Positions 25,277-33,195 of a DNA stretch of 64,000 nucleotides are shown here, one piece after another. The stretch is from Pseudomonadota bacterium (GTDB taxonomy: Bacteria > Pseudomonadota > Alphaproteobacteria > Rhodobacterales > Rhodobacteraceae). The notes beneath the pieces were generated by a model. That model ran no database searches. It was not told the origin of the DNA and saw nothing but the letters and a program-made list of their open reading frames with translations. Position 1 is the stretch's first letter; each line of letters begins with the position of its first letter. The DNA is taken from positions 248,001 to 312,000 of the forward strand of contig JBCAYL010000002.1 in NCBI GenBank assembly GCA_038533575.1, given 5' to 3'. A program made the translations under genes and the position numbers.

Positions 25277-26224
25277 ATGCTCGCCGTCTTCCTGAAAACG
25301 CTCCCCTTCTTCGCGCTCATCGGGCTCGGATACTGGGCCGGGCGCACGAAGTTCTTCTCCGAGGACGCCACGGCCTACCTCACGCGGTTCGTCTTCTACT
25401 TCGCGTTGTCGGCGATGCTCTTCCGGTTTTCGGCGACGCTCTCGGTGGGAGAGGTGTTCTCCTGGCCCTTCGTTCTGGCCTATCTCTGGGGGACGGCGCT
25501 CGTCTATCTCGTGGCGACGGCGATCGGGCTCCTCCGGCGCATCTCGGTGGCCGAGATCGCCGTGGAGGCGCAGGTGGCCGTGATCGGCAATGTGGGCTTC
25601 CTCGGGATCCCCATGCTGGTGCTGCTCCTCGGCGAGGCCGCGATCGGGCCCGTGATGATGGTGCTGGCTGTCGATCTCATCGTCTTCGGGTCGCTCATCG
25701 TGATCCTCATCACGGGCTCGCGGGACGGGCGCGTGTCCTTCGGCATCCTGAAGACCGTGGGCCTCGGGCTCCTGAAGAACCCCATGATCGTGTCGATTTC
25801 GCTGGGGCTGATCTGGGCCGCCACGGGGCTCACGATCCCCGCGCCCGCCGAGGAGTTCCTTGGCATTCTCGGGGCCGCGGCCACGCCCGGGGCGCTCTTT
25901 GCCATCGGGGCCTCGCTCGCCTCGAAGCAGGCCGATCGCGTGGCGCTCACGGGCTATCTCAGCGCCCTGAAGCTTTTTGCCCATCCCGCCGCCGTGGCCT
26001 TCGCAGCTCTCGTGATCTTCCCGGTGGAGCCCTATGCGGCGGGCGTGATGATCGCGGCCGCGGCGCTTCCGGTGGCGGGCAATGTCTTCATTCTCGCCCA
26101 GCACTACGGCGTGGCCCCCACCCGGGTCTCGGCGGCGATCCTGATCTCCACGGCGGTGTCGGTGGTGACGGTGTCGCTCATCATCGGCTGGGTCGAGACA
26201 TCGGTCATTTCAGAGGAGGGATAG
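25277..26224 (+). CDS. AEC family transporter (auxin efflux carrier-type permease)
   Basis: The membrane protein of ~315 residues starts at ATG 25277 (MLAVFLKTLPFFALIGLGYWAGR). The frame extends to TTG 25241, which overlaps promoter DNA and gives a non-membrane tail. Ten hydrophobic segments in two inverted halves are visible, with the conserved GNVGFLGIPML crossover motif of AEC carriers and the matching LPVAGNVFILAQHYG in the second half. AEC permeases export organic acids or similar anions. It faces the TetR operators, so its expression is probably induced by a substrate or toxic metabolite. fghA follows 4 bases later. Confidence 0.88.
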   Translation: MLAVFLKTLPFFALIGLGYWAGRTKFFSEDATAYLTRFVFYFALSAMLFRFSATLSVGEVFSWPFVLAYLWGTALVYLVATAIGLLRRISVAEIAVEAQVAVIGNVGFLGIPMLVLLLGEAAIGPVMMVLAVDLIVFGSLIVILITGSRDGRVSFGILKTVGLGLLKNPMIVSISLGLIWAATGLTIPAPAEEFLGILGAAATPGALFAIGASLASKQADRVALTGYLSALKLFAHPAAVAFAALVIFPVEPYAAGVMIAAAALPVAGNVFILAQHYGVAPTRVSAAILISTAVSVVTVSLIIGWVETSVISEEG

Positions 26225-26228
26225 GGCC

Positions 26229-27056
26229 ATGCAGACGGTCTCGGAAAACGCGTGTTTCGGTGGGGTGCAGGGTGTCTACCGCCATGCCTCGGAGGCCTGC
26301 AGCTGTGACATGACCTTCGGGCTCTTCCTGCCGGAAGAGGCGCGGCGCGGCCCGGTGCCAGTGATCTGGTATCTGAGCGGGCTCACGTGCACCCATGAGA
26401 ACGCCATGACGAAGGCGGGCGCGCAGGCTTGGGCCGCGCAGGCGGGCGTCGCGCTCGTCTTTCCCGATACCTCGCCCCGCGGCGGGGACGTGGCCGATGA
26501 CGAAGCCTACGATCTGGGCCAGGGGGCGGGTTTTTACGTCGATGCCACCGAGGCGCCCTGGGCCCCGCATTTCCGGATGTGGAGCTATGTCACCGAGGAA
26601 TTGCCACTGGTGGTGGGCGAGATGGGCTGTGACCTCGAACGGCAATCCATAACCGGGCATTCCATGGGCGGGCACGGCGCGCTCACCATCGCCATCTCCC
26701 ATCCGGGCCGCTTCCGCTCCGTCTCCGCTTTCGCGCCGATCACGAGCCCGAGCGAGAGCGACTGGGGCAGAAAGCAGCTTTCGGCCTATCTGGGCCCGAA
26801 CCCGACCCTATGGGCCGAGCATGACGCGACGATCCTGATGGCGGCTCACGGGCTCGACGCGCCGCTCCTCGTGGATACCGGGACGAAGGACCAGTTCATC
26901 GATCTCCTGCGGCCCGAGGCGCTGGCGGCGGCCATCGCGCTCCGGCGCAACCGGGCGGTGTTCCGGATGCAGCCGGGCTACGACCATTCCTACTTCTTCG
27001 TGTCGAGCTTCATGGCCGACCACGTGGCCTTCCATGCCGAGGCGCTCTTCGCGTGA
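26229..27056 (+). CDS. fghA: S-formylglutathione hydrolase
   Basis: The 275-residue esterase-D family serine hydrolase splits S-formylglutathione into formate and glutathione, the step after adhC. The nucleophile lies in [10 protein letters not shown], the oxyanion region is [20 protein letters not shown], and the catalytic His is in GYDHSYFF. Length is normal. It is transcribed with the upstream AEC transporter gene and overlaps the next gene (GTGA). Separation from adhC by a TetR-controlled block suggests it may respond to the same regulator. Confidence 0.94.
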   Translation: MQTVSENACFGGVQGVYRHASEACSCDMTFGLFLPEEARRGPVPVIWYLSGLTCTHENAMTKAGAQAWAAQAGVALVFPDTSPRGGDVADDEAYDLGQGAGFYVDATEAPWAPHFRMWSYVTEELPLVVGEMGCDLERQSITGHSMGGHGALTIAISHPGRFRSVSAFAPITSPSESDWGRKQLSAYLGPNPTLWAEHDATILMAAHGLDAPLLVDTGTKDQFIDLLRPEALAAAIALRRNRAVFRMQPGYDHSYFFVSSFMADHVAFHAEALFA

Positions 27057-27502
27057 TCTATGTCGATGCCGATGCCTGCCCGGTAAAGGAGGAGGTGGAG
27101 CGCGTGGCCACGCGGCACCGTCTCGCCGTGGCGCTTGTGGCCAATGGCGGGCTGCGGCCCTCGCGAAACCCGCTGGTGGAGGTCGTGATCGTGCCTGACG
27201 GGCCCGACGAGGCCGACAAGTGGATCGCCGAGCGCGCCGGGTCAGGCGACGTGGTGGTGACCGCCGACATCCCCCTCGCCGCGCGGGCCGTGGAGGGTGG
27301 CGCGCTCGTCATCAAGCCCAACGGCGAGGCGCTCACGGCCAAGAACGTGTCGCAAGCGCTGGCCACGCGGGACCTCATGGCCGACTTGCGCGCCGCGGAC
27401 CCGTTTCGCCAGGGTAAAGGACGGCCATTCACGAAGGCCGACAAGGGGCGCTTTCTCGACACGCTCGAGCGGCTGGTGCGGCAGGCAGCGGCAGGCCGGT
27501 AG
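27053..27502 (+). CDS. YaiI/YqxD family (DUF188) protein
   Basis: The 149-residue PIN-like protein starts at GTG 27053 within the fghA stop. The family signature is complete: [14 protein letters not shown] at the N-terminus, [12 protein letters not shown] with its acidic residue, and a C-terminal [20 protein letters not shown]. The conserved aspartates suggest a metal-dependent nuclease-like fold; the function is not known. It ends just before the second 55-bp repeat. Confidence 0.92.
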   Translation: MIYVDADACPVKEEVERVATRHRLAVALVANGGLRPSRNPLVEVVIVPDGPDEADKWIAERAGSGDVVVTADIPLAARAVEGGALVIKPNGEALTAKNVSQALATRDLMADLRAADPFRQGKGRPFTKADKGRFLDTLERLVRQAAAGR

Positions 27503-27508
27503 GCGGCT

Positions 27509-27563
27509 CTGTTCCTGCGCGCGCCGTGCGGCGTGCTCGAAAGGCGCCCGCCCACCGACCCGG
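27509..27563. repeat. 55-bp direct repeat, copy 2
   Basis: It differs from the copy at 23696-23750 at one position (C instead of T at 27514). It starts 7 bases after the DUF188 gene stop and ends 42 bases before the HAD gene. Confidence 0.85.
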
Positions 27564-27604
27564 GGACGGTTGACGATCCCCGCGCGCGGCTGTGAGGTGC
27601 GGCC

Positions 27605-28222
27605 ATGGTCAAGGCAGTGATTTTCGACATCGGCAACGTGCTCATCGAGTGGCAGCCCGAGCGGTTCTATGACCGTGTCTACGGGCGCGCGCGGCGGGAG
27701 GCGCTCTTCGCGGCGGTGGACCTGCACGAGATGAACAACCGCGTCGACATGGGCGCGCCGTTCCGCGAGACGATCTACGCCACGGCGGAGGCCCATCCCG
27801 CATGGGAGGCCGAGATCCGCGACTGGCACGACCGCTGGGGCGAGCTCGCCACGCCGGTCATCCACCGCTCCGTGCGGCTTCTGCGCGCCTTGCGGCGCAA
27901 GGGCGTGCCCGTCTTCGCACTCACGAATTTCGGGGTGGAGAGCTATGCCTTCGCGCGGACGCGCTTTGACTTCCTGAGCGAGTTCGACAGGGAATACGTG
28001 TCGGGGCACATGCGCGTGGTGAAGCCCGATGCGGCGATTTATGCCGGTGTCGAAGCCGATTGCGGCGTGGCACCCGTCGACCTGCTCTTTGCCGATGACC
28101 GGGCCGACAACATCGAAGCAGCCGCGGCGCGGGGCTGGCGGACGCATCTCTTCGAGGGGCCCGCGGGCTGGGCGGCGCGGCTCGTGGATGAGGGGCTCCT
28201 CACGGCGGAGGAGGCGGCGTGA
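27605..28222 (+). CDS. HAD family hydrolase (YihX-like)
   Basis: The 205-residue HAD subfamily IA phosphatase-like protein has the first motif AVIFDIGNVLIEW, where the second aspartate is glycine as in YihX-type members. Motif II is ALTNFG, motif III KPDAAIYAG, and motif IV FADDRADNIEAA. It should remove phosphate from a small sugar phosphate or similar metabolite; the substrate is unknown. Its TGA overlaps the GTG start of the following gene. Confidence 0.9.
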   Translation: MVKAVIFDIGNVLIEWQPERFYDRVYGRARREALFAAVDLHEMNNRVDMGAPFRETIYATAEAHPAWEAEIRDWHDRWGELATPVIHRSVRLLRALRRKGVPVFALTNFGVESYAFARTRFDFLSEFDREYVSGHMRVVKPDAAIYAGVEADCGVAPVDLLFADDRADNIEAAAARGWRTHLFEGPAGWAARLVDEGLLTAEEAA

Positions 28223-29115
28223 GCCCGCGTTTCATCTCGTTTGACGACGGCGAGGCACGGATGGACTGGCCGGGGCTCGTGGCCGCGCTCGAGGCGGGGC
28301 ATGGGCTGCCGAAAGCCTCGATCGAGGATTCGTTTCTCTATCGCGGAGCGGACACGATCCTGAGCAGGGCGGCATGGATCGACGGGCTCGGCGCGCTGGT
28401 GAAGACGGCGACGATCTTTCCGGGGAACGCGGCGGCGGGGCGGCCTGTCATCGACGGGGCGGTGACGCTTTTCGATGACGCGACCGGCGCGCCGGCGGCG
28501 TTCATCGATTTTAAGCTGGTGACCAAGTGGAAGACGGCCGCCGACAGCCTGCTCGCGGCGTTGAAGCTCGCGCCCGGGGCGCGGGCGATCCTGATCGTGG
28601 GCGCGGGCACCGTCGGGCGCTCCGTGAGGGAGGCATTCGGGGCGGGGTTTCCCGGGGCGAGCTTCGAGGTGTGGAACCGGACGGAGGCCGCGGCAGACGC
28701 GCTGGCAGCCGAATATGACGCGACGCTGCCCGTGGGTGATCTCGAGCGCGCCGTGGGGCGGGCCGACATCGTCGTGGGCTGCACGATGGCGACGGAGCCA
28801 TGGCTCAAGGGCGCGTGGCTCCAAGAGGGGACCCATGTGAGTCTCATCGGGGCCTATCGGCCCGACATGCGGGAGGCCGATGATGCCGCGCTCCTCGCGA
28901 GCCGGGTCTTCGTGGATGCGCGGGACACGACGCTGGGCCATATCGGGGAGTTGAAGATCCCGCTGGAGGCAGGTGTGGTCGGGCCTCAGCACGTGCTGGG
29001 GGATTTCTACCAGATGGACCGGCTGACGCCCGGGGGAACGACGCTCTTCAAGAACGGGGGCGGGGCACATCTCGACCTGATGACGGCGCGCTACGTTCTC
29101 GACCAGTTCGGCTGA
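28219..29115 (+). CDS. Ornithine cyclodeaminase/mu-crystallin family protein
   Basis: The 298-residue NAD-dependent enzyme starts at GTG 28219 inside the HAD stop codon. The nucleotide-binding motif AILIVGAGTVGRSVREAFGA is clear. The substrate arm has LVKTATIFPGNAAAG and FIDFKLVTKWKTAADS, where the active-site lysine and acidic residues of the family lie. Members convert ornithine to proline or act on other amino or imino acids, so substrate is uncertain. It is co-transcribed with the HAD gene. Confidence 0.88.
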   Translation: MSPRFISFDDGEARMDWPGLVAALEAGHGLPKASIEDSFLYRGADTILSRAAWIDGLGALVKTATIFPGNAAAGRPVIDGAVTLFDDATGAPAAFIDFKLVTKWKTAADSLLAALKLAPGARAILIVGAGTVGRSVREAFGAGFPGASFEVWNRTEAAADALAAEYDATLPVGDLERAVGRADIVVGCTMATEPWLKGAWLQEGTHVSLIGAYRPDMREADDAALLASRVFVDARDTTLGHIGELKIPLEAGVVGPQHVLGDFYQMDRLTPGGTTLFKNGGGAHLDLMTARYVLDQFG

Positions 29116-29184
29116 CGGCGGGTCAGTCTCTATTTGCCCAGTGGCAAAGACGCCCCGCTCGCCATCCCTTTTCGCTCTTCGTCG

Positions 29185-29481
29185 TTAGAAAAGGCCCGTG
29201 GTGAGGGTGACGGTGGCCATCCCCACGAGCATCGTGGCGATGATGTTTCGCGTGGCGATGGCGGTGAGGAGTGCAGCGGCGGCGGCGAGGAGCTCCGGCG
29301 GTCCTCCTTCGGCCAGAGCACTTGCCACGAGGGCCACGATGAGGCAGCCGGGGAAGACTTCCGTGAGGCGACGAAACGCGGGGCGTTCCATAAGGGCGGC
29401 GCCGGCCAGATAACCCAGCACGCGCAGGCCGATGGTGGAAGCCGCAAGCGCCGCGATGAGAAGCCAGTGATCAGCGGTCAT
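29185..29481 (-). CDS. azlD: AzlD family branched-chain amino acid exporter subunit
   Basis: This small membrane protein of 98 residues starts at ATG 29481, overlapping the end of azlC by 11 bases. Three or four hydrophobic segments are visible (WLLIAALAASTIGLRVLGYL, LIVALVASALAEGG, ATMLVGMATVTLTTG). AzlD is the small subunit of AzlCD-type exporters of branched-chain amino acids and analogues. The pairing with azlC settles the assignment. Confidence 0.9.
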   Translation of the reverse strand: MTADHWLLIAALAASTIGLRVLGYLAGAALMERPAFRRLTEVFPGCLIVALVASALAEGGPPELLAAAAALLTAIATRNIIATMLVGMATVTLTTGLF

Positions 29482-30142
29482 GGCGATTGGTCGCGAAGTC
29501 TGTGCCGACGCCCGTGAGCGCACCCAATACGAGCGCGGCGGCGCTGGGCAACCCCGCGCGAATGAGGAGCACCGTCAGGGCGAAGGTCACGGCCCAGGGC
29601 AGGAGCGCGCGGCGGCCCGGCCAGAGGGCGCGGGCCATGGCGATGAAGGCGGCGGTGAAGGCAAAGCCGATGCCGAAGCGCTCGAGCCCGGGGAGGGCCC
29701 CGCCCACGATGCCGCCCGCCACGGTCGAGGTGATCCAGGCGAGCATGAGGCCGAGCGCCGTCCCGAGGAGGAAGGCGCCGCCCACCCTTGGGTCAGCCTT
29801 GCGCGCGGCGAGGGTCAGGCCGAAATTCTCGTCGGTCGTGCCCTGGATCGCGATGAGGCGGGCGGGCCACGGCACCTCTTTCAAGACCGCGACGGTGGTG
29901 GCCACGATGCCGATGTAGCGGAGGTTCAAAGCGGCCCCCGCCAGCGCCGCGCCGAGCACCGTGCCGGTGCTCAGAAACTGGTCCACGGCGGCGATCTGGG
30001 AGCTGCCGGCGAAGACGATGAGGCCCATGGCGGCGATGCCCTCGGGCGAGAACCCGGCCTCACCAGCGAGGATCCCGAAGGCGAAGCCGTAGGTGGCCAC
30101 GCCGAGCGCCAGCGGCAGGATCGCGATCAGGCCCCGGACCAT
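29471..30142 (-). CDS. azlC: AzlC family branched-chain amino acid exporter, large subunit
   Basis: The 223-residue integral membrane protein has the AzlC pattern: GVATYGFAFGILAGEAGFSP, FAGSSQIAAVDQFLSTG, LNLRYIGIVATTVA and the TDENFGL segment. With AzlD it should form a permease exporting branched-chain amino acids. It starts at ATG 30142, 6 bases after the upstream MFS gene stop, so the three genes probably form one transcript. Confidence 0.92.
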   Translation of the reverse strand: MVRGLIAILPLALGVATYGFAFGILAGEAGFSPEGIAAMGLIVFAGSSQIAAVDQFLSTGTVLGAALAGAALNLRYIGIVATTVAVLKEVPWPARLIAIQGTTDENFGLTLAARKADPRVGGAFLLGTALGLMLAWITSTVAGGIVGGALPGLERFGIGFAFTAAFIAMARALWPGRRALLPWAVTFALTVLLIRAGLPSAAALVLGALTGVGTDFATNRHDR

Positions 30143-30148
30143 GGCGCG

Positions 30149-31399
30149 TCAGGCAGCGGCCGGTTGGCTGCGGGAGCCGAGCGGGCTCTCCTTGATGGGC
30201 AAATGCACGATGGCCGAGAAGGCGCCCACGGCCACGCCCACCCACCAGACGGCGGTGTAGTCGCCGTAGATGTCATAGAGCCGCCCGCCGAGCCAGACGC
30301 CGAGAAAGCTGCCGAGCTGGTGCGAGAAAAAGACGATGCCGTAGAGCGTGCCCATGTAGCGCAGCCCGTAGATATGCGCGACGAGGCCCGATGTGAGCGG
30401 GACGGTCGCGAGCCAGAGCGAGCCCATGGCGATGGAAAAGAGGATCACCGAGGTGGGTGTGATCGGGAACATGATGAAGAGCGCAGCGACGATCGTGCGG
30501 CCGGTATAGATGCCTGCGAGGAGGTACTTCTTCGTGAAGCGCTTGCCTGCCCAGCCGGCCGCCAGCGTGCCCGCGATGTTGGCGAGCCCGATCAGCGAAA
30601 TGGCCACGGCACCCAGCGCCGATGTGCTCGTGATCCCGATGGAATAGAGGGCGCCGCCCGGCAGGATCGGGCCGCAGAGCTCGGTCACGAAGGCGGGGAA
30701 ATGCGCGGTGATGAAGGCGAGCTGGTAGCCGCAGGAGAAAAACCCAAGGAAGATGAGGGTGTAGCTCGGGTCCCGCGCGGCCTTCACGAGGACCTGGCCG
30801 AAGGTCTCCTCTAACTCGGCACGGCTCGCGGCCTCCGGTGCCTTCATGGCAGGGAGCACGAGGAGCGCGGCGAGGATGCCCGCCGCGAAGATGAGGAACA
30901 CCGTCTGCCAGGGAAGGAGCGCGAGGAGCGCCTCTGCGATGGGCGCGCCGATGACCTGACCTGCCGAGCCCGCGGCGGTGGCGATTGCGAGCGCCATGGA
31001 ACGGTTCTCGTCGGAGGCCGCGCGGCCCACGACGGCGAGGATGACGCCGAAGCCCGTCCCCGCGATGCCGAAGCCGATCATCCAGTTGAGCCATTGATGC
31101 GCCTCGGGCGTCGTCGAGTAGGCGCTGGCGACGAGGCCCACGGCGTAGAGCACGGCGCCCATGATGATGGCCTTGCGATCGGTGAGCTTCTCGGCGATTG
31201 CGCCGAAGATCGGCTGCCCGATACCCCACGCGAGGTTCTGGATGGCGATGGCCAGCGAGAATTCCGTGCGCAGCCAGCCGAATTCCTCGGCGATGGGGAT
31301 CTGAAACACCCCGAATGAGGCGCGGATGGCGAAGCTCACCATCATGATGACGCAGCCCGCCACGAGGACGGGGGTGATGAGGGGCGCGGATTTGCTCAT
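30149..31399 (-). CDS. MFS transporter
   Basis: The ~416-residue protein starts at ATG 31399 (MSKSAPLITPVLVAGC); the frame continues upstream, but that part is not hydrophobic and overlaps the zapE promoter. Twelve membrane spans are expected from the hydrophobic pattern. The MFS loop 2-3 motif appears as GAIAEKLTDRKAIIMGA, and a weaker copy as GWAGKRFTKKYLLAG. The overall pattern (FGVFQIPIAEEFGWLRTEFS) resembles oxalate/formate antiporter-like and monocarboxylate-type MFS proteins. The substrate is unknown. It precedes azlC by 6 bases. Confidence 0.88.
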   Translation of the reverse strand: MSKSAPLITPVLVAGCVIMMVSFAIRASFGVFQIPIAEEFGWLRTEFSLAIAIQNLAWGIGQPIFGAIAEKLTDRKAIIMGAVLYAVGLVASAYSTTPEAHQWLNWMIGFGIAGTGFGVILAVVGRAASDENRSMALAIATAAGSAGQVIGAPIAEALLALLPWQTVFLIFAAGILAALLVLPAMKAPEAASRAELEETFGQVLVKAARDPSYTLIFLGFFSCGYQLAFITAHFPAFVTELCGPILPGGALYSIGITSTSALGAVAISLIGLANIAGTLAAGWAGKRFTKKYLLAGIYTGRTIVAALFIMFPITPTSVILFSIAMGSLWLATVPLTSGLVAHIYGLRYMGTLYGIVFFSHQLGSFLGVWLGGRLYDIYGDYTAVWWVGVAVGAFSAIVHLPIKESPLGSRSQPAAA

Positions 31400-31488
31400 G
31401 GGCCCAGTGGTGCGCGCCGGAACGGCGTCAGTCAATTCAGCAATTCTGCGGGCTCGCATCAGGATTCGTGAACCGCTAGAGCGGACCC

Positions 31489-32541
31489 ATGGGAGTGACC
31501 GCCAATTACGAACGCCGCGTGTCGGAGGGCACGCTAAAGCCTGACCCCGCGCAGCGCGCGCTCTTGCCGGAGCTCGAGCGGATCGCGGAGGGGCTAGCGG
31601 CACCCGCGAAGAAGGGCTGGTTCGCCAAGGCACCGCCTCCGGTGAAGGGTCTCTATATCTGGGGCGGCGTGGGGCGCGGAAAGTCCATGGTCATGGACCT
31701 CTTCGTCGAAAGCCTCGTGGATATCCCCGTGCGCCGCGTGCATTTTCACGCCTTCATGCAGGAGATACAGGCCGCGCTCCACGAGGCGCGCAAGACCGGC
31801 GTGGATGACGCTATCGCGCCGGTGGCCGCCGACGTCGCGGCGGGGCTGCGCGTGCTGGCCTTCGACGAGATGCAGATCACCGACATCGCCGATGCCATGA
31901 TCGTGGGCCGCCTTTTTGAGAAGCTCTTCGCGGCTGGGGTCACGGTCGTCACCACCTCGAACCGGCCGCCGGCCGATCTCTACAAGGACGGGCTCAATCG
32001 CCAGCTCTTCCTGCCCTTCATCGAGCTCATCAGCACGCGGCTCACGGTCTGGGAGATGGCCTCGGACACCGATTACCGGCACGACAGGCTCGCGGGCGAG
32101 ACCGTCTACTTCACCCCGAACGGCCCCGAGGCGCGGGCCGCGATCGAGGGCATCTGGGAGGATCTCGCAGGCGGTGCCGAGCCTCTCACGCTCATGGTGA
32201 AAGGCCGCGAGGTGACGATCCCCGCCTTCCGCAACGGCGTGGGCCGCACCCATTTCCACGGCCTCTGCGGGCAGCCGCTTGGCCCCGCCGATTATCTTGC
32301 GGTTGCGCAAGCCCTGCGAGTGCTCATCCTCGAGAACATCCCGCAGCTCGGACGCTCCAACTTCAACGAGGCCAAGCGCTTCGTGACGCTGATCGACGCG
32401 CTCTACGAGGCGCGCGTGCGCCTCATCGCCAGCGCCGCGGCTGTGCCGGAGATGCTCTATGTCGAGGGCGCCGGGAGCTTTGAATTCGAGCGCACGGCCT
32501 CGCGCCTGAGGGAGATGCAGGCGGCCGATTGGGGAGAATGA
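31489..32541 (+). CDS. zapE: Cell division protein ZapE (AFG1-like ATPase)
   Basis: The 350-residue AAA-like ATPase has Walker A GGVGRGKS (59-66), Walker B VLAFDEMQITDIADAM, and sensor segment VTTSNRPPADLYKDGLNR. The C-terminal LGRSNFNEAKRFVTLIDALYE motif identifies AFG1/ZapE. In E. coli ZapE binds FtsZ and acts under stress; in eukaryotes AFG1 helps mitochondrial protein quality control. It starts at ATG 31489 and is divergent from the MFS gene. It stands alone before the light-sensing pair. Confidence 0.94.
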   Translation: MGVTANYERRVSEGTLKPDPAQRALLPELERIAEGLAAPAKKGWFAKAPPPVKGLYIWGGVGRGKSMVMDLFVESLVDIPVRRVHFHAFMQEIQAALHEARKTGVDDAIAPVAADVAAGLRVLAFDEMQITDIADAMIVGRLFEKLFAAGVTVVTTSNRPPADLYKDGLNRQLFLPFIELISTRLTVWEMASDTDYRHDRLAGETVYFTPNGPEARAAIEGIWEDLAGGAEPLTLMVKGREVTIPAFRNGVGRTHFHGLCGQPLGPADYLAVAQALRVLILENIPQLGRSNFNEAKRFVTLIDALYEARVRLIASAAAVPEMLYVEGAGSFEFERTASRLREMQAADWGE

Positions 32542-32622
32542 GTTCACCCGGCCTTTACTTTTCTCTGCGCAGATCGACCTTGGGGAATGTTGTGTTAACA
32601 TGGTTTTATTTGGGAGGGCACC

Positions 32623-33195
32623 ATGTCTAATGCTCCTGACGAGCTGCGGTGGGTTTTGCGCGAGGCCACGCGAGACGACCACGCGCGCCTCGACGCGCTC
32701 GTGGTGGGGCTCGACCTCGGCACGGAGGCGGGTCTCCTCCCTTTCCTGACGGCCAATGCGCGCGCCTACGGCGCCCTCGCCGGGGCCGACGCGGCCCTCG
32801 ACGGGCATGTGGCGCGCCGCCACGCCTTGCTGGCCGCGGATCTCGCGGCCCTTGGCGCCCCCTTCGCCGCCGATCATGATGCCGCTGCCCCGGATCCCGG
32901 CGAGATGCCCTCGGAGGCCGAGGCGCTGGGCTATCGCTACGTTGTGGCGGGCTCCGCCCTGGGCGGCACTGTCCTGGCGCGCAGCCATGCCCGGGGCTCC
33001 GATGCCCGCGTGCTCGCCGCCGGGCGCTTTCTCGGGGACGTGGAGCTCATGGCGCTTTGGCGCGCCGTGATCGCCGAATTGGCCGCCTATGACGGGCCGT
33101 CCGCGCCCGTCATCTCCGGTGCGCGCCGGTGTTTCGGTCTTTTCGAGCGGTGCTTTCAGACCGTCTTTCGTGAGGAGTTGAGCCTTGTCCGGTGA
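32623..33195 (+). CDS. Biliverdin-producing heme oxygenase
   Basis: The 190-residue helical protein has LREATRDDHARLDALV with the proximal heme histidine H20, and GYRYVVAGSALGGTVLAR with the glycine-rich distal helix of heme oxygenases. It should open heme to biliverdin, CO and iron. Its stop overlaps the start of a bacteriophytochrome gene by 11 bases, so it almost certainly supplies that sensor's chromophore (BphO role). A TGTTAACA-containing stretch and GGGAGG ribosome site precede it. Confidence 0.9.
   Translation: MSNAPDELRWVLREATRDDHARLDALVVGLDLGTEAGLLPFLTANARAYGALAGADAALDGHVARRHALLAADLAALGAPFAADHDAAAPDPGEMPSEAEALGYRYVVAGSALGGTVLARSHARGSDARVLAAGRFLGDVELMALWRAVIAELAAYDGPSAPVISGARRCFGLFERCFQTVFREELSLVR

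Noticed and set aside
23696-27563. The 55-bp repeats as a CRISPR or phage attachment pair
   Set aside because: Only two copies exist 3.8 kb apart with no spacers, cas genes, integrase or tRNA; a REP-like or recombination repeat is simpler.
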